From assembly GCF_035271705.1 (NCBI RefSeq), contig NZ_DATERI010000094.1, positions 16,274 to 80,273 of the forward strand: DNA of 64,000 nucleotides, read 5' to 3'. This DNA comes from Buttiauxella sp035271705 (GTDB lineage: Bacteria > Pseudomonadota > Gammaproteobacteria > Enterobacterales > Enterobacteriaceae). The first letter of the stretch is position 1. The number at the start of each line of letters is the position of its first letter. The translations under genes and the position numbers were made by a program. The notes beneath the pieces were generated by a model. The model was not told where the DNA came from, searched no databases, and saw only the letters and a program-made list of their open reading frames with translations. Positions 18,738 to 27,586 of the stretch are shown here, in pieces.

Positions 18738-20105
18738 ATGTCTACCGACTCATCAGATGTGCCTGCGACAGTGCAGGCAAAAGGGGCACTCGACAGCTAT
18801 TTTGATATTTCGAAACGTGGCAGCAGTGTTCGCCAGGAAGTGCTGGCAGGTATTACGACATTTTTGGCCATGGTTTATTCAGTGATAGTTGTCCCTGGCA
18901 TGTTGGGAAAAGCAGGATTCCCCCCCGGTGCCGTATTTGTCGCAACCTGCCTTATCGCCGGGTTCGGTTCATTACTCATGGGGCTTTGGGCCAATTTGCC
19001 AATGGCGATTGGCTGTGCCATTTCACTGACTGCCTTTACCGCATTCAGCCTGGTATTAGGGCAACACATCAGCATTCCCGTTGCTTTAGGTGCGGTGTTC
19101 CTGATGGGGGTGCTGTTCACCGCCATTTCTGTGACTGGGGTGCGAACCTGGCTGTTGCGAAATCTGCCGATGGGGATTGCCCACGGTACCGGCATCGGGA
19201 TTGGCCTGTTTTTATTATTAATTGCGGCAAGTGGCGTTGGGCTCGTCATTAAGAACCCGATAGAAGGTTTGCCCGTCGCACTGGGTGGGTTCACCACCTT
19301 CCCGGTCATCATGACGTTACTGGGTTTAGCCGTCATTTTGGGTCTGGAAAAGCTGCGTGTTCCCGGTGGCATTTTGCTGGTCATTATCGGCATTTCGATT
19401 ATCGGCCTGATTTTTGACCCCAACGTGCAGTACCACGGGCTAGTGGCATTACCGAGCCTGAGCGGAGAAGACGGTAAATCACTCATTTTCAGCCTCGATA
19501 TTATGGGCGCATTGCAGCCGATGGTGTTACCCAGCGTTCTGGCGTTAGTGATGACCGCCGTTTTTGATGCCACAGGGACTATCCGCGCCGTTGCGGGTCA
19601 GGCGAACCTGCTGGATGAAAATAATCAAATTATCAATGGCGGCAAAGCGTTAACTGCTGACTCGGTCAGTTCAATCATGTCTGGGTTGGTCGGTGCAGCC
19701 CCTGCGGCGGTTTATATCGAGTCCGCAGCGGGAACGGCGGCCGGTGGGAAAACCGGTTTAACTGCCGTGGTGGTCGGTGCACTATTTTTAGTCGTTCTGT
19801 TCCTTTCACCGCTGGCTTTCCTGATCCCCGGTTATGCCACCGCCCCCGCACTGATGTATGTCGGGTTACTGATGCTCAGCAATGTGGCGAAACTTGATTT
19901 CGAGGACTTTGTTGATGCGATGGCCGGGCTGGTATGTGCCGTATTTATCGTGCTCACCTGTAACATTGTCACCGGTATTATGCTGGGTTTTGTCACACTG
20001 GTGGTTGGGCGTATTTTCTCTAATGACTGGCGTCGGCTAAATATCGGCACCATTGCGATAGCGCTGGTACTGGTTATTTTCTACGCGGGTGGATGGGCGA
20101 TTTGA
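18738..20105 (+). CDS. ghxQ: GhxQ, guanine/hypoxanthine permease
   Basis: A 455-residue inner-membrane transporter of the NCS2 AzgA-like group. It has many hydrophobic helices, the GITTFLAMVYSVIVVPGML start typical of the family, FDATGTIRAVAGQAN near residue 276 and the SAAGTAAGGKTGLTAVVVG segment near 330. It is a purine-proton symporter. It lies 65 bases after guaD on the same strand and ends at a clear terminator. Confidence 0.93.
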   Translation: MSTDSSDVPATVQAKGALDSYFDISKRGSSVRQEVLAGITTFLAMVYSVIVVPGMLGKAGFPPGAVFVATCLIAGFGSLLMGLWANLPMAIGCAISLTAFTAFSLVLGQHISIPVALGAVFLMGVLFTAISVTGVRTWLLRNLPMGIAHGTGIGIGLFLLLIAASGVGLVIKNPIEGLPVALGGFTTFPVIMTLLGLAVILGLEKLRVPGGILLVIIGISIIGLIFDPNVQYHGLVALPSLSGEDGKSLIFSLDIMGALQPMVLPSVLALVMTAVFDATGTIRAVAGQANLLDENNQIINGGKALTADSVSSIMSGLVGAAPAAVYIESAAGTAAGGKTGLTAVVVGALFLVVLFLSPLAFLIPGYATAPALMYVGLLMLSNVAKLDFEDFVDAMAGLVCAVFIVLTCNIVTGIMLGFVTLVVGRIFSNDWRRLNIGTIAIALVLVIFYAGGWAI

Positions 20106-20111
20106 TATAAG

Positions 20112-20142
20112 AAAAGCGGCCCAGAAATTGGGCCGCTGTTTT
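20112..20142 (+). terminator. Intrinsic terminator between ghxQ and ygfS
   Basis: Arms GCGGCCC and GGGCCGC with a seven-base AGAAATT loop, preceded by AAAA and followed by GTTTT. It can serve both the plus-strand ghxQ unit and the convergent ygfS. Confidence 0.85.
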
Positions 20143-20163
20143 GACCAGGTCAATCTGTTTTAA

Positions 20164-20664
20164 CTACTTCAATGACGAATAAACACTCTGCAAAGCTGCC
20201 GCATGGCGTCGTAAACTGGCTTGCTGCTTCACCCCTTGACTATCTTTCTTCTCCAGCGCCGCTGTCGGGCAAACCCTCACGCATTCAGGCCCGTTTTCAT
20301 GCTGCTGACAAAGATCGCATTTCACTATTTCTATCTTCGCTTGCGGCAGCAGAGCAATATCGATTGCGCCAAAGGGACAGGCCATCACACAGTTTTTACA
20401 GCCGATACATAACGACTCGTAAAGCTCTACACATCGCGCTTCCTGGACGAGTGCGTGCACTGGGCAAACTGCCACGCAGGGTGCGTTTTCACACTGATGG
20501 CACATCACCGGTTGGGTGGATGAACCCAATTTAACCACCTGCAATCTTGGCAGAAAATGGCTGTCATTCGATGAATCGCTCTCACTGTGCGCCAGTCCAC
20601 AAGCGATTTCACATGTGCGACAACCGATGCAACGCTCGGGATAAACATGAATAAACTGTGTCAT
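20164..20664 (-). CDS. ygfS: YgfS, 4Fe-4S ferredoxin-type electron carrier
   Basis: A 166-residue soluble protein with four cysteine clusters, as in HycB/HydN-type proteins: CIGCRTCEIACG near residue 12, CHQCENAPCVAVCPV near 53, CIGCKNCVMACP near 86 and CDLCQQHENGPECVRVCP near 118. It likely carries electrons to YgfT. ATG 20664 overlaps the ygfT stop by four bases (ATGA), so translation is coupled. Confidence 0.9.
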   Translation of the reverse strand: MTQFIHVYPERCIGCRTCEIACGLAHSESDSSNDSHFLPRLQVVKLGSSTQPVMCHQCENAPCVAVCPVHALVQEARCVELYESLCIGCKNCVMACPFGAIDIALLPQAKIEIVKCDLCQQHENGPECVRVCPTAALEKKDSQGVKQQASLRRHAAALQSVYSSLK

Positions 20665-22622
20665 CGCATCAGCTCCGTGATGGGTGTGCACTGAATGGGG
20701 GAGGAATCACCCAACAAAATCAGAATATCCTGCGCGGCTTGCCGCCCGGCTGCCATTGCCGTGACCACCAAATCAGCACCATGTACCGCATCACCACCCG
20801 CAAAGATTTTCGGGTGCCCAGTTTGAGTGGATAACCGCCCTTCTTTCCCGGTTTCAATCAGGCCCCATTTGTCGAAAGTCACCTGATAAGTATCGAGCCA
20901 CGGCATCGCATGTGGCTGGAAACCAAACGCCATGACCAGCACATCGGCGGGCAATACAAACTCTGAACCGACGATCGGCTGTGGACGACGTCTGCCATCG
21001 CTACCGGGTTCGCCCATTTGCGTGCGAATCAGGCCTATTCCTGTCACTTCTCCGTCATCGTTACGCTCAATGAACTGCGGCTGTACATTGAACAAGAACT
21101 CCACGCCCTCTTCCCTGGCATTGACCACTTCTTTCTTCGAACCTGGCATGCTGGCTTCGTCGCGGCGATAAGCACAAGTCACGCTTGTCGCCCCCAGTCG
21201 CACCGAGGTACGCAGACAGTCCATCGCCGTATCACCGCCTCCGAGTACAACGACCTGTTTTCCTTCCAGCTCAATCCATGGCGTGGCCGCATCGTCAGCC
21301 AGCCCCATCACTCTTCGCGCACTGGCGGTAAGTAATGGCAGCGCCTGGACAACACCTGGCGAATCTTCGTGTTCAAGCCCAGCACGCATGACTTCGTAGG
21401 TGCCAACGCCTAAAAATACAGCCTGGTAACGAGACATCAGTTCACTAAATTCGATGTCACGCCCTATTTCGCAGTTGAGATGAAACTCAATTCCCATCGA
21501 ATTGAATATTTCGCGCCGAATGGTGAGGAGTTGTTTGTCGAGCTTGAAAGGAGGAATACCGAAGGTCAGCAAGCCGCCGATTTCAGGATGGCGGTCGAAG
21601 ACATCAACCTGAACGCCACTGCGCGCCAGAATATCCGCACAGCCTAATCCTGCAGGACCTGCCCCAATGATCGCCACCCGCTCTTTGCGGGTTTTGATAT
21701 CTGACGACACCTTAGGCCTCCAACCCTGGGCCAGAGCGGTATCCGTGATATAGCGTTCGATATTACCGATAGTGACTGCGCCACTGTGCGGCTTTAAAGT
21801 ACAAGCCCCTTCACACAACCGCTCTTGCGGGCATACACGCCCACATATTTCTGGCAGTGAGCTGGTCTGGTGGCTCAATTCTGCCGCCTCGATAATTTTG
21901 CCCTCCGCAACCAAACGCACCAGTTCAGGGATGGCGTTATGCAGCGGGCAAGTCCAATTGCACTGTGCTTTTTGCGCGCAATGAATACAGCGGTTGCTTT
22001 CGCTGATTGCCTGGTGCGTGGATAACGCCTGATAAATTTCTTTGAAGTGCATTTTGCGTTGAACTGCCGGGAGCTTTTCTGCCCCTTTACGGGTGGGTTT
22101 GTCTAACAAATTCTTGCGTTTAATGGAGACAGATTCACCGCTGGCCGTCATGCGTTGTCGCCGCTGACGTAGGTCGCTTAGCTCGCGGTCATCCATCAGT
22201 TTCAGGGCGTCTGCTGGACAACTTGCCACGCAGGCGGGCTGTCCGGTTTCACTCTGTTCACACAGGTCGCATTTTTGCGCCAGATAGCGGGCATCATTCC
22301 CCGCACTCACCATTTCTATGACCCCAAACGGGCAGGCCAGTACGCAGTTTTTACAGCCAATGCAAAGCGCTTCGTTCAGATGCACTTGATCGTTGCGATA
22401 CGTTAATGCACCGACCGGGCAACTGGTTACGCAAGGGGCATTGTTGCAATGATGGCAGGTGACAGCGACATGGTTTTGCTGGCGGGAGATAACTTCAATA
22501 CGCGGATGGAAAGCAGCAATAGACTCCGGCCAATTCTGTTGGTTGTGCGCGACTGCGCAAGCAATTTCACAGGCATGACAACCAATGCATTCGTGCGCAT
22601 CAACAGCGATAAATTTATTCAT
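20661..22622 (-). CDS. ygfT: YgfT, iron-sulfur/FAD oxidoreductase (AegA homologue)
   Basis: A 653-residue protein. Its amino end (1-190) is a ferredoxin module with clusters such as CIGCHACEIACA and CIGCKNCVLACP; residues 200-653 resemble the glutamate synthase small subunit, with CIHCAQKAQCNWTCPLHN near 217, FAD loop VAIIGAGPAGLGCAD near 319 and NAD(P) loop VVVLGGGDTAMDCLR near 460. E. coli YgfT and its paralogue AegA are needed for formate-dependent anaerobic urate degradation. It is probably cotranscribed with ygfS. Two candidate operator sites lie about 180-200 bases upstream. Confidence 0.93.
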   Translation of the reverse strand: MNKFIAVDAHECIGCHACEIACAVAHNQQNWPESIAAFHPRIEVISRQQNHVAVTCHHCNNAPCVTSCPVGALTYRNDQVHLNEALCIGCKNCVLACPFGVIEMVSAGNDARYLAQKCDLCEQSETGQPACVASCPADALKLMDDRELSDLRQRRQRMTASGESVSIKRKNLLDKPTRKGAEKLPAVQRKMHFKEIYQALSTHQAISESNRCIHCAQKAQCNWTCPLHNAIPELVRLVAEGKIIEAAELSHQTSSLPEICGRVCPQERLCEGACTLKPHSGAVTIGNIERYITDTALAQGWRPKVSSDIKTRKERVAIIGAGPAGLGCADILARSGVQVDVFDRHPEIGGLLTFGIPPFKLDKQLLTIRREIFNSMGIEFHLNCEIGRDIEFSELMSRYQAVFLGVGTYEVMRAGLEHEDSPGVVQALPLLTASARRVMGLADDAATPWIELEGKQVVVLGGGDTAMDCLRTSVRLGATSVTCAYRRDEASMPGSKKEVVNAREEGVEFLFNVQPQFIERNDDGEVTGIGLIRTQMGEPGSDGRRRPQPIVGSEFVLPADVLVMAFGFQPHAMPWLDTYQVTFDKWGLIETGKEGRLSTQTGHPKIFAGGDAVHGADLVVTAMAAGRQAAQDILILLGDSSPIQCTPITELMR

Positions 22623-22798
22623 TCATATCCCTTTTTTGAAAGCCAGAACTGACATATAGCAATGCAAAAAAAGGGACAATTTGTTGACTGGGACAGGACT
22701 TAATCCAATTTCGTGAGCGAGTGCAAAGAATATCGCGCACAGTTAAGATTGCGTAATGTTTCCACACGTTTACCCGCACTCAAAAGTGAAACCGGGAA

Positions 22799-22811
22799 TA
22801 TCAAACTGAGA
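22799..22811. promoter_or_regulatory. Candidate YgeV operator, ygfT site 1
   Basis: TATCA-AAC-TGAGA has the half-site spacing of the ygeW and ygfK sites with one mismatch. It begins 20 bases before site 2; both share the sequence ATCAAACTGA. Confidence 0.4.
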
Positions 22812-22818
22812 AGATGAA

Positions 22819-22831
22819 GATCAAACTGATA
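22819..22831. promoter_or_regulatory. Candidate YgeV operator, ygfT site 2
   Basis: GATCA-AAC-TGATA keeps the right half TGATA and one mismatch in the left half. A 20-base repeat spacing (about two helical turns) puts both sites on one face of the DNA. Confidence 0.4.
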
Positions 22832-22928
22832 ACACTCACAAGAAGTTAACGGTTATCACCCGGCGGAGAATGCGCCAGTTTAGGAAGGGTTGTAGAGCTC
22901 AAGGTTTGGCTGAGCTCTACAAAACAGC

Positions 22929-23411
22929 TTATTTCAGACCTTTGAGGATCTTCATCGTCGCTTCAACATCAATTTCATCTTCGGAGAAGATTAATGTTGT
23001 GCCCTGGAAAGTGGTCACTGCCAGTTTCTTCAGCGTACGCATTTCACCCGCTTTTGGCTCTGCTTTAGGGCGAATGCTGTTCATGAGTGCGCCGACAGAC
23101 AACACCGCATTCTCTTTATCAATCTTGGTTTCAGCTGGCACTTCTTCGCTGTAAACCAGGAAGGATTTAATCGCCGTGATTTTGATGCGCTCGCCTGCAA
23201 TATAGATGTACTTGCTGTCTGGCTCGACTTTTACCGAGAAGGCAGACAAGCCTTTATTGTTGGTGGTGGGTTCGAAAGTCACTGAGGCATCTTTCTTAAT
23301 CAGCTCAGGGTTGGCGACCTTAATCACATGAAAATAACGATTGTCACCGTTTTCATCTTTGATAAAACCGAAACCTTTATCTTCAAACCAGGTTGTGATT
23401 ACTCCGTGCAT
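22929..23411 (-). CDS. Cold-shock-domain protein with C-terminal extension
   Basis: A 160-residue protein. Residues 1-70 form a cold-shock domain (VITTWFEDKGFGFIKDENGDNRYFHV, shown in parts: GFGFIKD and RYFHV are the RNP-like motifs). The rest (about 70-160) is a separate region of unknown function, containing IYIAGERIKITAIKSF and a TLIFSEDEIDVEATMKIL tail. Cold-shock domains bind single-stranded nucleic acid. It stands alone between ygfT and murJ. I do not assign a gene name; similar proteins are known in other enterobacteria. Confidence 0.75.
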   Translation of the reverse strand: MHGVITTWFEDKGFGFIKDENGDNRYFHVIKVANPELIKKDASVTFEPTTNNKGLSAFSVKVEPDSKYIYIAGERIKITAIKSFLVYSEEVPAETKIDKENAVLSVGALMNSIRPKAEPKAGEMRTLKKLAVTTFQGTTLIFSEDEIDVEATMKILKGLK

Positions 23412-23533
23412 CGCTATTACCGCCTAATTAATCGTTCAATATGTATGTCAAATTTTGCAGCGCGCAGTTTAATGCAGAATACCCGTGCCGACCATGTCTT
23501 TGGCCAAAGTTGGCACGATAATTTGCCATCACA

Positions 23534-25069
23534 CTAGATTGTGCGTCGGGCAAAATCCTTTACTCTGAATCCGAGCAGCATCAGTGTTGCGAAATAAGCC
23601 ACAATCCCGGCAACCACCACGGCCATCAGGCGCAGTAAGCGATAAGCCATGGAGCCCAAATCCCAGGCGGGCATCACGTGCATCATGCCGAGCAGCACGA
23701 CGGCCATCACAATCACCCCGGCTAACAGACGCCACAGGAACGCACCCCAGCCCGGCTGTGGCTGGAAAATTTTGCGTTTACGTAGTTGCCAGTATAGCAG
23801 GCTGGCATTCAGACAAGCCCCCAGACCAATCGACAACGACAGTCCTGCATGCTTGAGCGGGCCGATAAACGCAAGGTTCATCACCTGAGTCATAATCAGC
23901 GTCACGATGGCAATTTTGACCGGCGTTTTGATGTCCTGACGCGAATAAAAACCCGGAGCCAGCACCTTCACCACAATCAACCCCATCAAACCGACGGAGT
24001 AAGCCACCAGCGCACGTTGTGTCATCAATGCATCAAAGGCGGTGAATTTACCGTACTGGAACAGTGAAACCGTCAGCGGTTTGGCAAGAATCCCCAACGC
24101 CACTGCACTGGGTAATGCCAACAGGAAACATAAACGCAGCCCCCAATCCATCAGGCGTGAATATTCATCATGGTTACCACTGGCAAAGCTTTTCGCCAAT
24201 GAAGGCAACAGAATAGTACCCAATGCCACGCCCAACACACCGGATGGGAACTCCATCAAACGGTCAGCGTAATACATCCAGGAAACCGAACCGGAGGCGA
24301 GGAATGAGGCAAAAATGGTGTTGATGATTAATGAAATCTGGCTGACAGATACGCCAAGAATGGCAGGCCCCATCTGCTTGATAACTCGCATCGCGCCTGC
24401 GTCTTTCAGGTTTACACGCGGCAGAACCAGCATGCCAATCTTTTTAAGATGCGGTAACTGATACGCCAATTGCAGTACGCCACCTACCGTAACTGCCCAG
24501 GCCAGCGCCAGGATCGGTGGGTTAAAGTACGGTGCGGCAAACAGTGCGAAACCGATCATGCTGAGGTTCAGGAAGGTCGGTGCAAAAGCCGGAACCGAGA
24601 AACGATTCCAGGTGTTAAGAATGGCACCGCATAACGAAGCCAGTGAGATCAGGAAAATATACGGGAAGGTTATCCTCAGCAAGCTGGACGTCAGGTTGAA
24701 TTTGTCTACGGTATCAGCAAAACCAGGGGCTGTGACCAAAATCACCCACGGAGCCGCAATCATCCCGATGACAGTCACCACCGCCAGTGCGAGTGTCAGT
24801 AACCCGGCGACATAAGAGACAAATACGCGTGTGGCATCTTCGCCCTGCTTACTTTTGTACTCAGCAAGGATTGGCACAAATGCTTGCGAGAAGGCTCCTT
24901 CGGCAAAAATACGACGCAATAGGTTAGGTAGTTTGAATGCCACAAAAAAGGCATCCGTCGCCATTCCAGCCCCAAAAACCCTTGCCACAATGGCGTCACG
25001 TGCAAATCCCAACACGCGAGAAAACATCGTCATCGAGCTGACTGCTGCCAGCGATTTTAATAGATTCAT
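23534..25069 (-). CDS. murJ: MurJ, lipid II flippase
   Basis: A 511-residue inner-membrane protein of the MOP superfamily with about 14 hydrophobic helices, moving lipid II across the membrane for peptidoglycan synthesis. The start MNLLKSLAAVSSMTMFSRVLGF and segment ATDAFFVAFKLPNLLRRIFAEGAFSQAF are characteristic. In E. coli its 3' side adjoins flgN and the flagellar genes; here the neighbour is the cold-shock-domain gene and the purine cluster. Confidence 0.97.
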   Translation of the reverse strand: MNLLKSLAAVSSMTMFSRVLGFARDAIVARVFGAGMATDAFFVAFKLPNLLRRIFAEGAFSQAFVPILAEYKSKQGEDATRVFVSYVAGLLTLALAVVTVIGMIAAPWVILVTAPGFADTVDKFNLTSSLLRITFPYIFLISLASLCGAILNTWNRFSVPAFAPTFLNLSMIGFALFAAPYFNPPILALAWAVTVGGVLQLAYQLPHLKKIGMLVLPRVNLKDAGAMRVIKQMGPAILGVSVSQISLIINTIFASFLASGSVSWMYYADRLMEFPSGVLGVALGTILLPSLAKSFASGNHDEYSRLMDWGLRLCFLLALPSAVALGILAKPLTVSLFQYGKFTAFDALMTQRALVAYSVGLMGLIVVKVLAPGFYSRQDIKTPVKIAIVTLIMTQVMNLAFIGPLKHAGLSLSIGLGACLNASLLYWQLRKRKIFQPQPGWGAFLWRLLAGVIVMAVVLLGMMHVMPAWDLGSMAYRLLRLMAVVVAGIVAYFATLMLLGFRVKDFARRTI

Positions 25070-25174
25070 TGATTATGTGGTTCCACAAACATCAACGCCT
25101 GCAAGGCAGGCGTTGTTAAGGGGCATTACGTTCAGGCGCTTAGTCTACCGATACACCGCTGAAATACTATCGCA

Positions 25175-26098
25175 TTATTCAGTCATGGCTTCGCGCCAGA
25201 GCTTTTCAACTATGCGCTGCGCCATGAGCGCTTGTTCGCCCGAGGTTTCAGGAACGGTCTGATTTGCCACACTTTCAAGGAAATGACGCGCACAACCCGT
25301 AAAACCACGCTGTTCAAGCGTGGTTTGCCAGCCAGGAATGGGGCGATGGACGACCCCATTTGCGCACTCTTCGCGCCATTCACGCATATCCGTCACTTCA
25401 AATAACCCACCGTTTGTGACTGCTTGCACCCATTCACGCTGGCTGCCTGCACGGCGATGCATGCTGGTCGTGATTTGCAGATTACCCCTGGCAAAATGAT
25501 GTTCAGCAAACAGCATCTGCCCTTGTTCATTGGTCTGTAACGTCCCGCTTTGTAATTGCGCTTCAGTGCCACCCAACCACAGTGCGGTATCGACAACATG
25601 CAGATAATCGTCAAGCAAAGTGAAGTGCAAATCGTTTGGCCCGACGCTGTCAGCGCGGTGTTTGTCCATGCGCAGCGAGGCGCCATCAACCAGTTTCGCT
25701 TTTAAATCACGATACAACGGTGAGAAACGGCGGTTAAAGCCCACCATTAGCGTGCGCTTTTGCTGCTGTGCCATCTCCACTAAACGCTCGGCATCTTCAA
25801 GATTTTCTGCCAGCGGCTTATCCACACAAACATTAACGCCCGCCTGCAACAGTTCACTGACTACCGCGTAATGGCTGCTGGTGGCGCTGTGGACAAATAC
25901 CGCATCACACTGCGCGGCCAGTTCCGCAATAGACGAAACGTAAGGGATTCGATAAGCATCACAAACGGTTTGTGCTTTGGCGCGAGTTGGGGAGAACGCG
26001 CCCTGAAGTACCCAGTCATTGGAGGCCGCTAACACCGGCAGCCACGCTTTTTGGGCAATGCCACCCAACCCAACAACGCCGACGCGAAGTTTAGTCAT
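25175..26098 (-). CDS. mviM: MviM (YceM), Gfo/Idh/MocA-family oxidoreductase
   Basis: A 307-residue NAD(P)-dependent oxidoreductase of unknown substrate. The Rossmann loop GVVGLGGIAQKAW is near residue 7 and the family motif CVDKPLAEN near 92 (usually EKP). It lies between yceH and murJ as in E. coli, 3 bases after the yceH stop. Confidence 0.93.
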   Translation of the reverse strand: MTKLRVGVVGLGGIAQKAWLPVLAASNDWVLQGAFSPTRAKAQTVCDAYRIPYVSSIAELAAQCDAVFVHSATSSHYAVVSELLQAGVNVCVDKPLAENLEDAERLVEMAQQQKRTLMVGFNRRFSPLYRDLKAKLVDGASLRMDKHRADSVGPNDLHFTLLDDYLHVVDTALWLGGTEAQLQSGTLQTNEQGQMLFAEHHFARGNLQITTSMHRRAGSQREWVQAVTNGGLFEVTDMREWREECANGVVHRPIPGWQTTLEQRGFTGCARHFLESVANQTVPETSGEQALMAQRIVEKLWREAMTE

Positions 26099-26101
26099 TC
26101 A

Positions 26102-26752
26102 TTAATCCCCAAGATGGGCGAGCAGTGAGTCCAGACGTTGCTTAAGCTCGGCAACTTCATTTTCAAGCAGTTCAACACGGGCGGTTAAATCATCTGCCGG
26201 CGCCGCAACACTTTCGGATGCGACAACTTGTGACAGATCAACTTCACCGCTGAACAGGTGCATATAGCGGCTTTCACGTTTGCCAGGCTCACGCGGCAAA
26301 CGCACAACGAAGGGCCCATCTTCACGGTTGGCGAGATGTTCGAGCGTCGTTTCGACTTGCGCCATATCGCTGAATTCGAACATTCTCCCGGCGCGGGAAC
26401 GTAACTCACCCGGCGTTTGCGCGCCACGTAATAACAGAATCGTCACTACCGCCACTTCAGCCGCCGTAAGCTTCAGGTCACCAAATTCAGAATTGCAGAA
26501 TCGTTGTTCATACTTTGTCACGCGATTGCCAAACCCGCTGACAGTGCGCAAAAAGTGGCGTTTGACCAGCATATCCAGCGTGTCTTGCACATCATGCTCT
26601 TTCAGCTCCATGACCGGTTCGCGGTTGGTTTTCTGATTACACGCCGTCACGACACCGTTGACCGACATCGGATATTGTTCAGGCGTGGTCACCTGTTTTT
26701 CCAGCAGACTACCCACCACTCGCGCTTCAACCGCAGTTAACTGATATTTCAT
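26102..26752 (-). CDS. yceH: YceH, UPF0502/DUF480 family protein
   Basis: A 216-residue protein of two winged-helix-like DUF480 modules followed by a coiled-coil tail (about 180-212, ARVELLENEVAELKQRLDSL in pattern). Function unknown. The start MKYQLTAVEARVVGSLLEKQ matches E. coli. It is nine bases from rimJ and lies with mviM and murJ on the same strand. Confidence 0.93.
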   Translation of the reverse strand: MKYQLTAVEARVVGSLLEKQVTTPEQYPMSVNGVVTACNQKTNREPVMELKEHDVQDTLDMLVKRHFLRTVSGFGNRVTKYEQRFCNSEFGDLKLTAAEVAVVTILLLRGAQTPGELRSRAGRMFEFSDMAQVETTLEHLANREDGPFVVRLPREPGKRESRYMHLFSGEVDLSQVVASESVAAPADDLTARVELLENEVAELKQRLDSLLAHLGD

Positions 26753-26761
26753 TTCACGTCC

Positions 26762-27346
26762 TTAACGGCCAGGGGTCCATTCTTTGGTGGTGAGAGCTGT
26801 CAGAACATGATCCCGCCACACACCATCAATCAGTAAATATTCTTTGGCATAGCCTTCTTTTTCAAAACCGAGGCGAGCGAGTAGATCGCCGCTGCGCGGG
26901 TTATGCGGCATATAGTTCGCCATGATGCGATGAATATGCTGGCTGCGCTGCATGTAACGAATCGCGGTGGTCAGCGCTTCAAACATTAAGCCCTGGCCCT
27001 GCCATTTTTCACCCAGCGAGTACCCCAGATAACAGGCATGAAATGAGCCGCGCACCACGTTTGAGAAATTGGCGACGCCACGGATCTCTTTTTCTTCCGG
27101 ATCAAGCAGCGCAAAGTAATAGGCACTACCTTGTTTGTGCATTTCGCTGATCATGCCCAGCCGCGCTTGCCAACCAGACGGATAGCAATGACTGTCATCA
27201 CGAATCGGCTCCCAGGGTTTCAGGAACTGACGGTTCTCGGCGTAATAATCTGCCAGACGCCAGGCATCTCGCTCATACACCAGACGCACCACCAGGCGGT
27301 CGGTTATTAAGCGTACTTTCGGCACGTTACTGCGGTAGCCAAACAT
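26762..27346 (-). CDS. rimJ: RimJ, ribosomal S5 alanine N-acetyltransferase
   Basis: A 194-residue GNAT-family enzyme that acetylates the amino terminus of ribosomal protein S5. The acetyl-CoA-binding segment YSLGEKWQGQGLMFEAL is near residue 112. The start MFGYRSNVPKVRL is as in E. coli; an upstream extension of six codons is unlikely to be used. Confidence 0.95.
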   Translation of the reverse strand: MFGYRSNVPKVRLITDRLVVRLVYERDAWRLADYYAENRQFLKPWEPIRDDSHCYPSGWQARLGMISEMHKQGSAYYFALLDPEEKEIRGVANFSNVVRGSFHACYLGYSLGEKWQGQGLMFEALTTAIRYMQRSQHIHRIMANYMPHNPRSGDLLARLGFEKEGYAKEYLLIDGVWRDHVLTALTTKEWTPGR

Positions 27347-27586
27347 GTTCACCCCTACCCTCACATCTCATATTTTTCTTAGGCAACGTAATTACTATAC
27401 CTGTGGCTGGCGGCGGAAGGAAAACAACAACATGTAGATTTTTCATCTGCTCACCCTTTTTCGATTAAAGAGTTCAATCGAAGACCTAGATTGATTAAAA
27501 AATATTGTCACTTTAGTGACTGTCAAAAACTCTACGAGCAGTGGAGAATAGAGGTTCATCACATTTTTAAGTTCCCAGGAGGGGAG

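Larger units (their letters stand above)
22623..22928. promoter_or_regulatory. ygfT upstream region
   Basis: This 306-base gap precedes ygfT and follows the cold-shock-domain gene. It holds two inverted-repeat sites 20 bases apart (22799-22831). No strong sigma-54 promoter is visible on the minus strand; the best fit, at 22663-22678, has TTTGCA at -12 but GT where GG is expected at -24. A hairpin with arms GTAGAGCTCA and TGAGCTCTAC (22892-22920) lies just after the cold-shock gene stop and may end that message. Confidence 0.5.

Noticed and set aside
18875..19573. A 232-codon open frame opposite to ghxQ
   Set aside because: It is an antisense shadow of the high-GC, membrane-protein coding frame, rich in P, S, N and T; no family resemblance or ribosome-binding site.
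22663..22678. A sigma-54-like sequence before ygfT
   Set aside because: The -12 part is good but -24 has GT for GG; evidence too weak for a promoter call.
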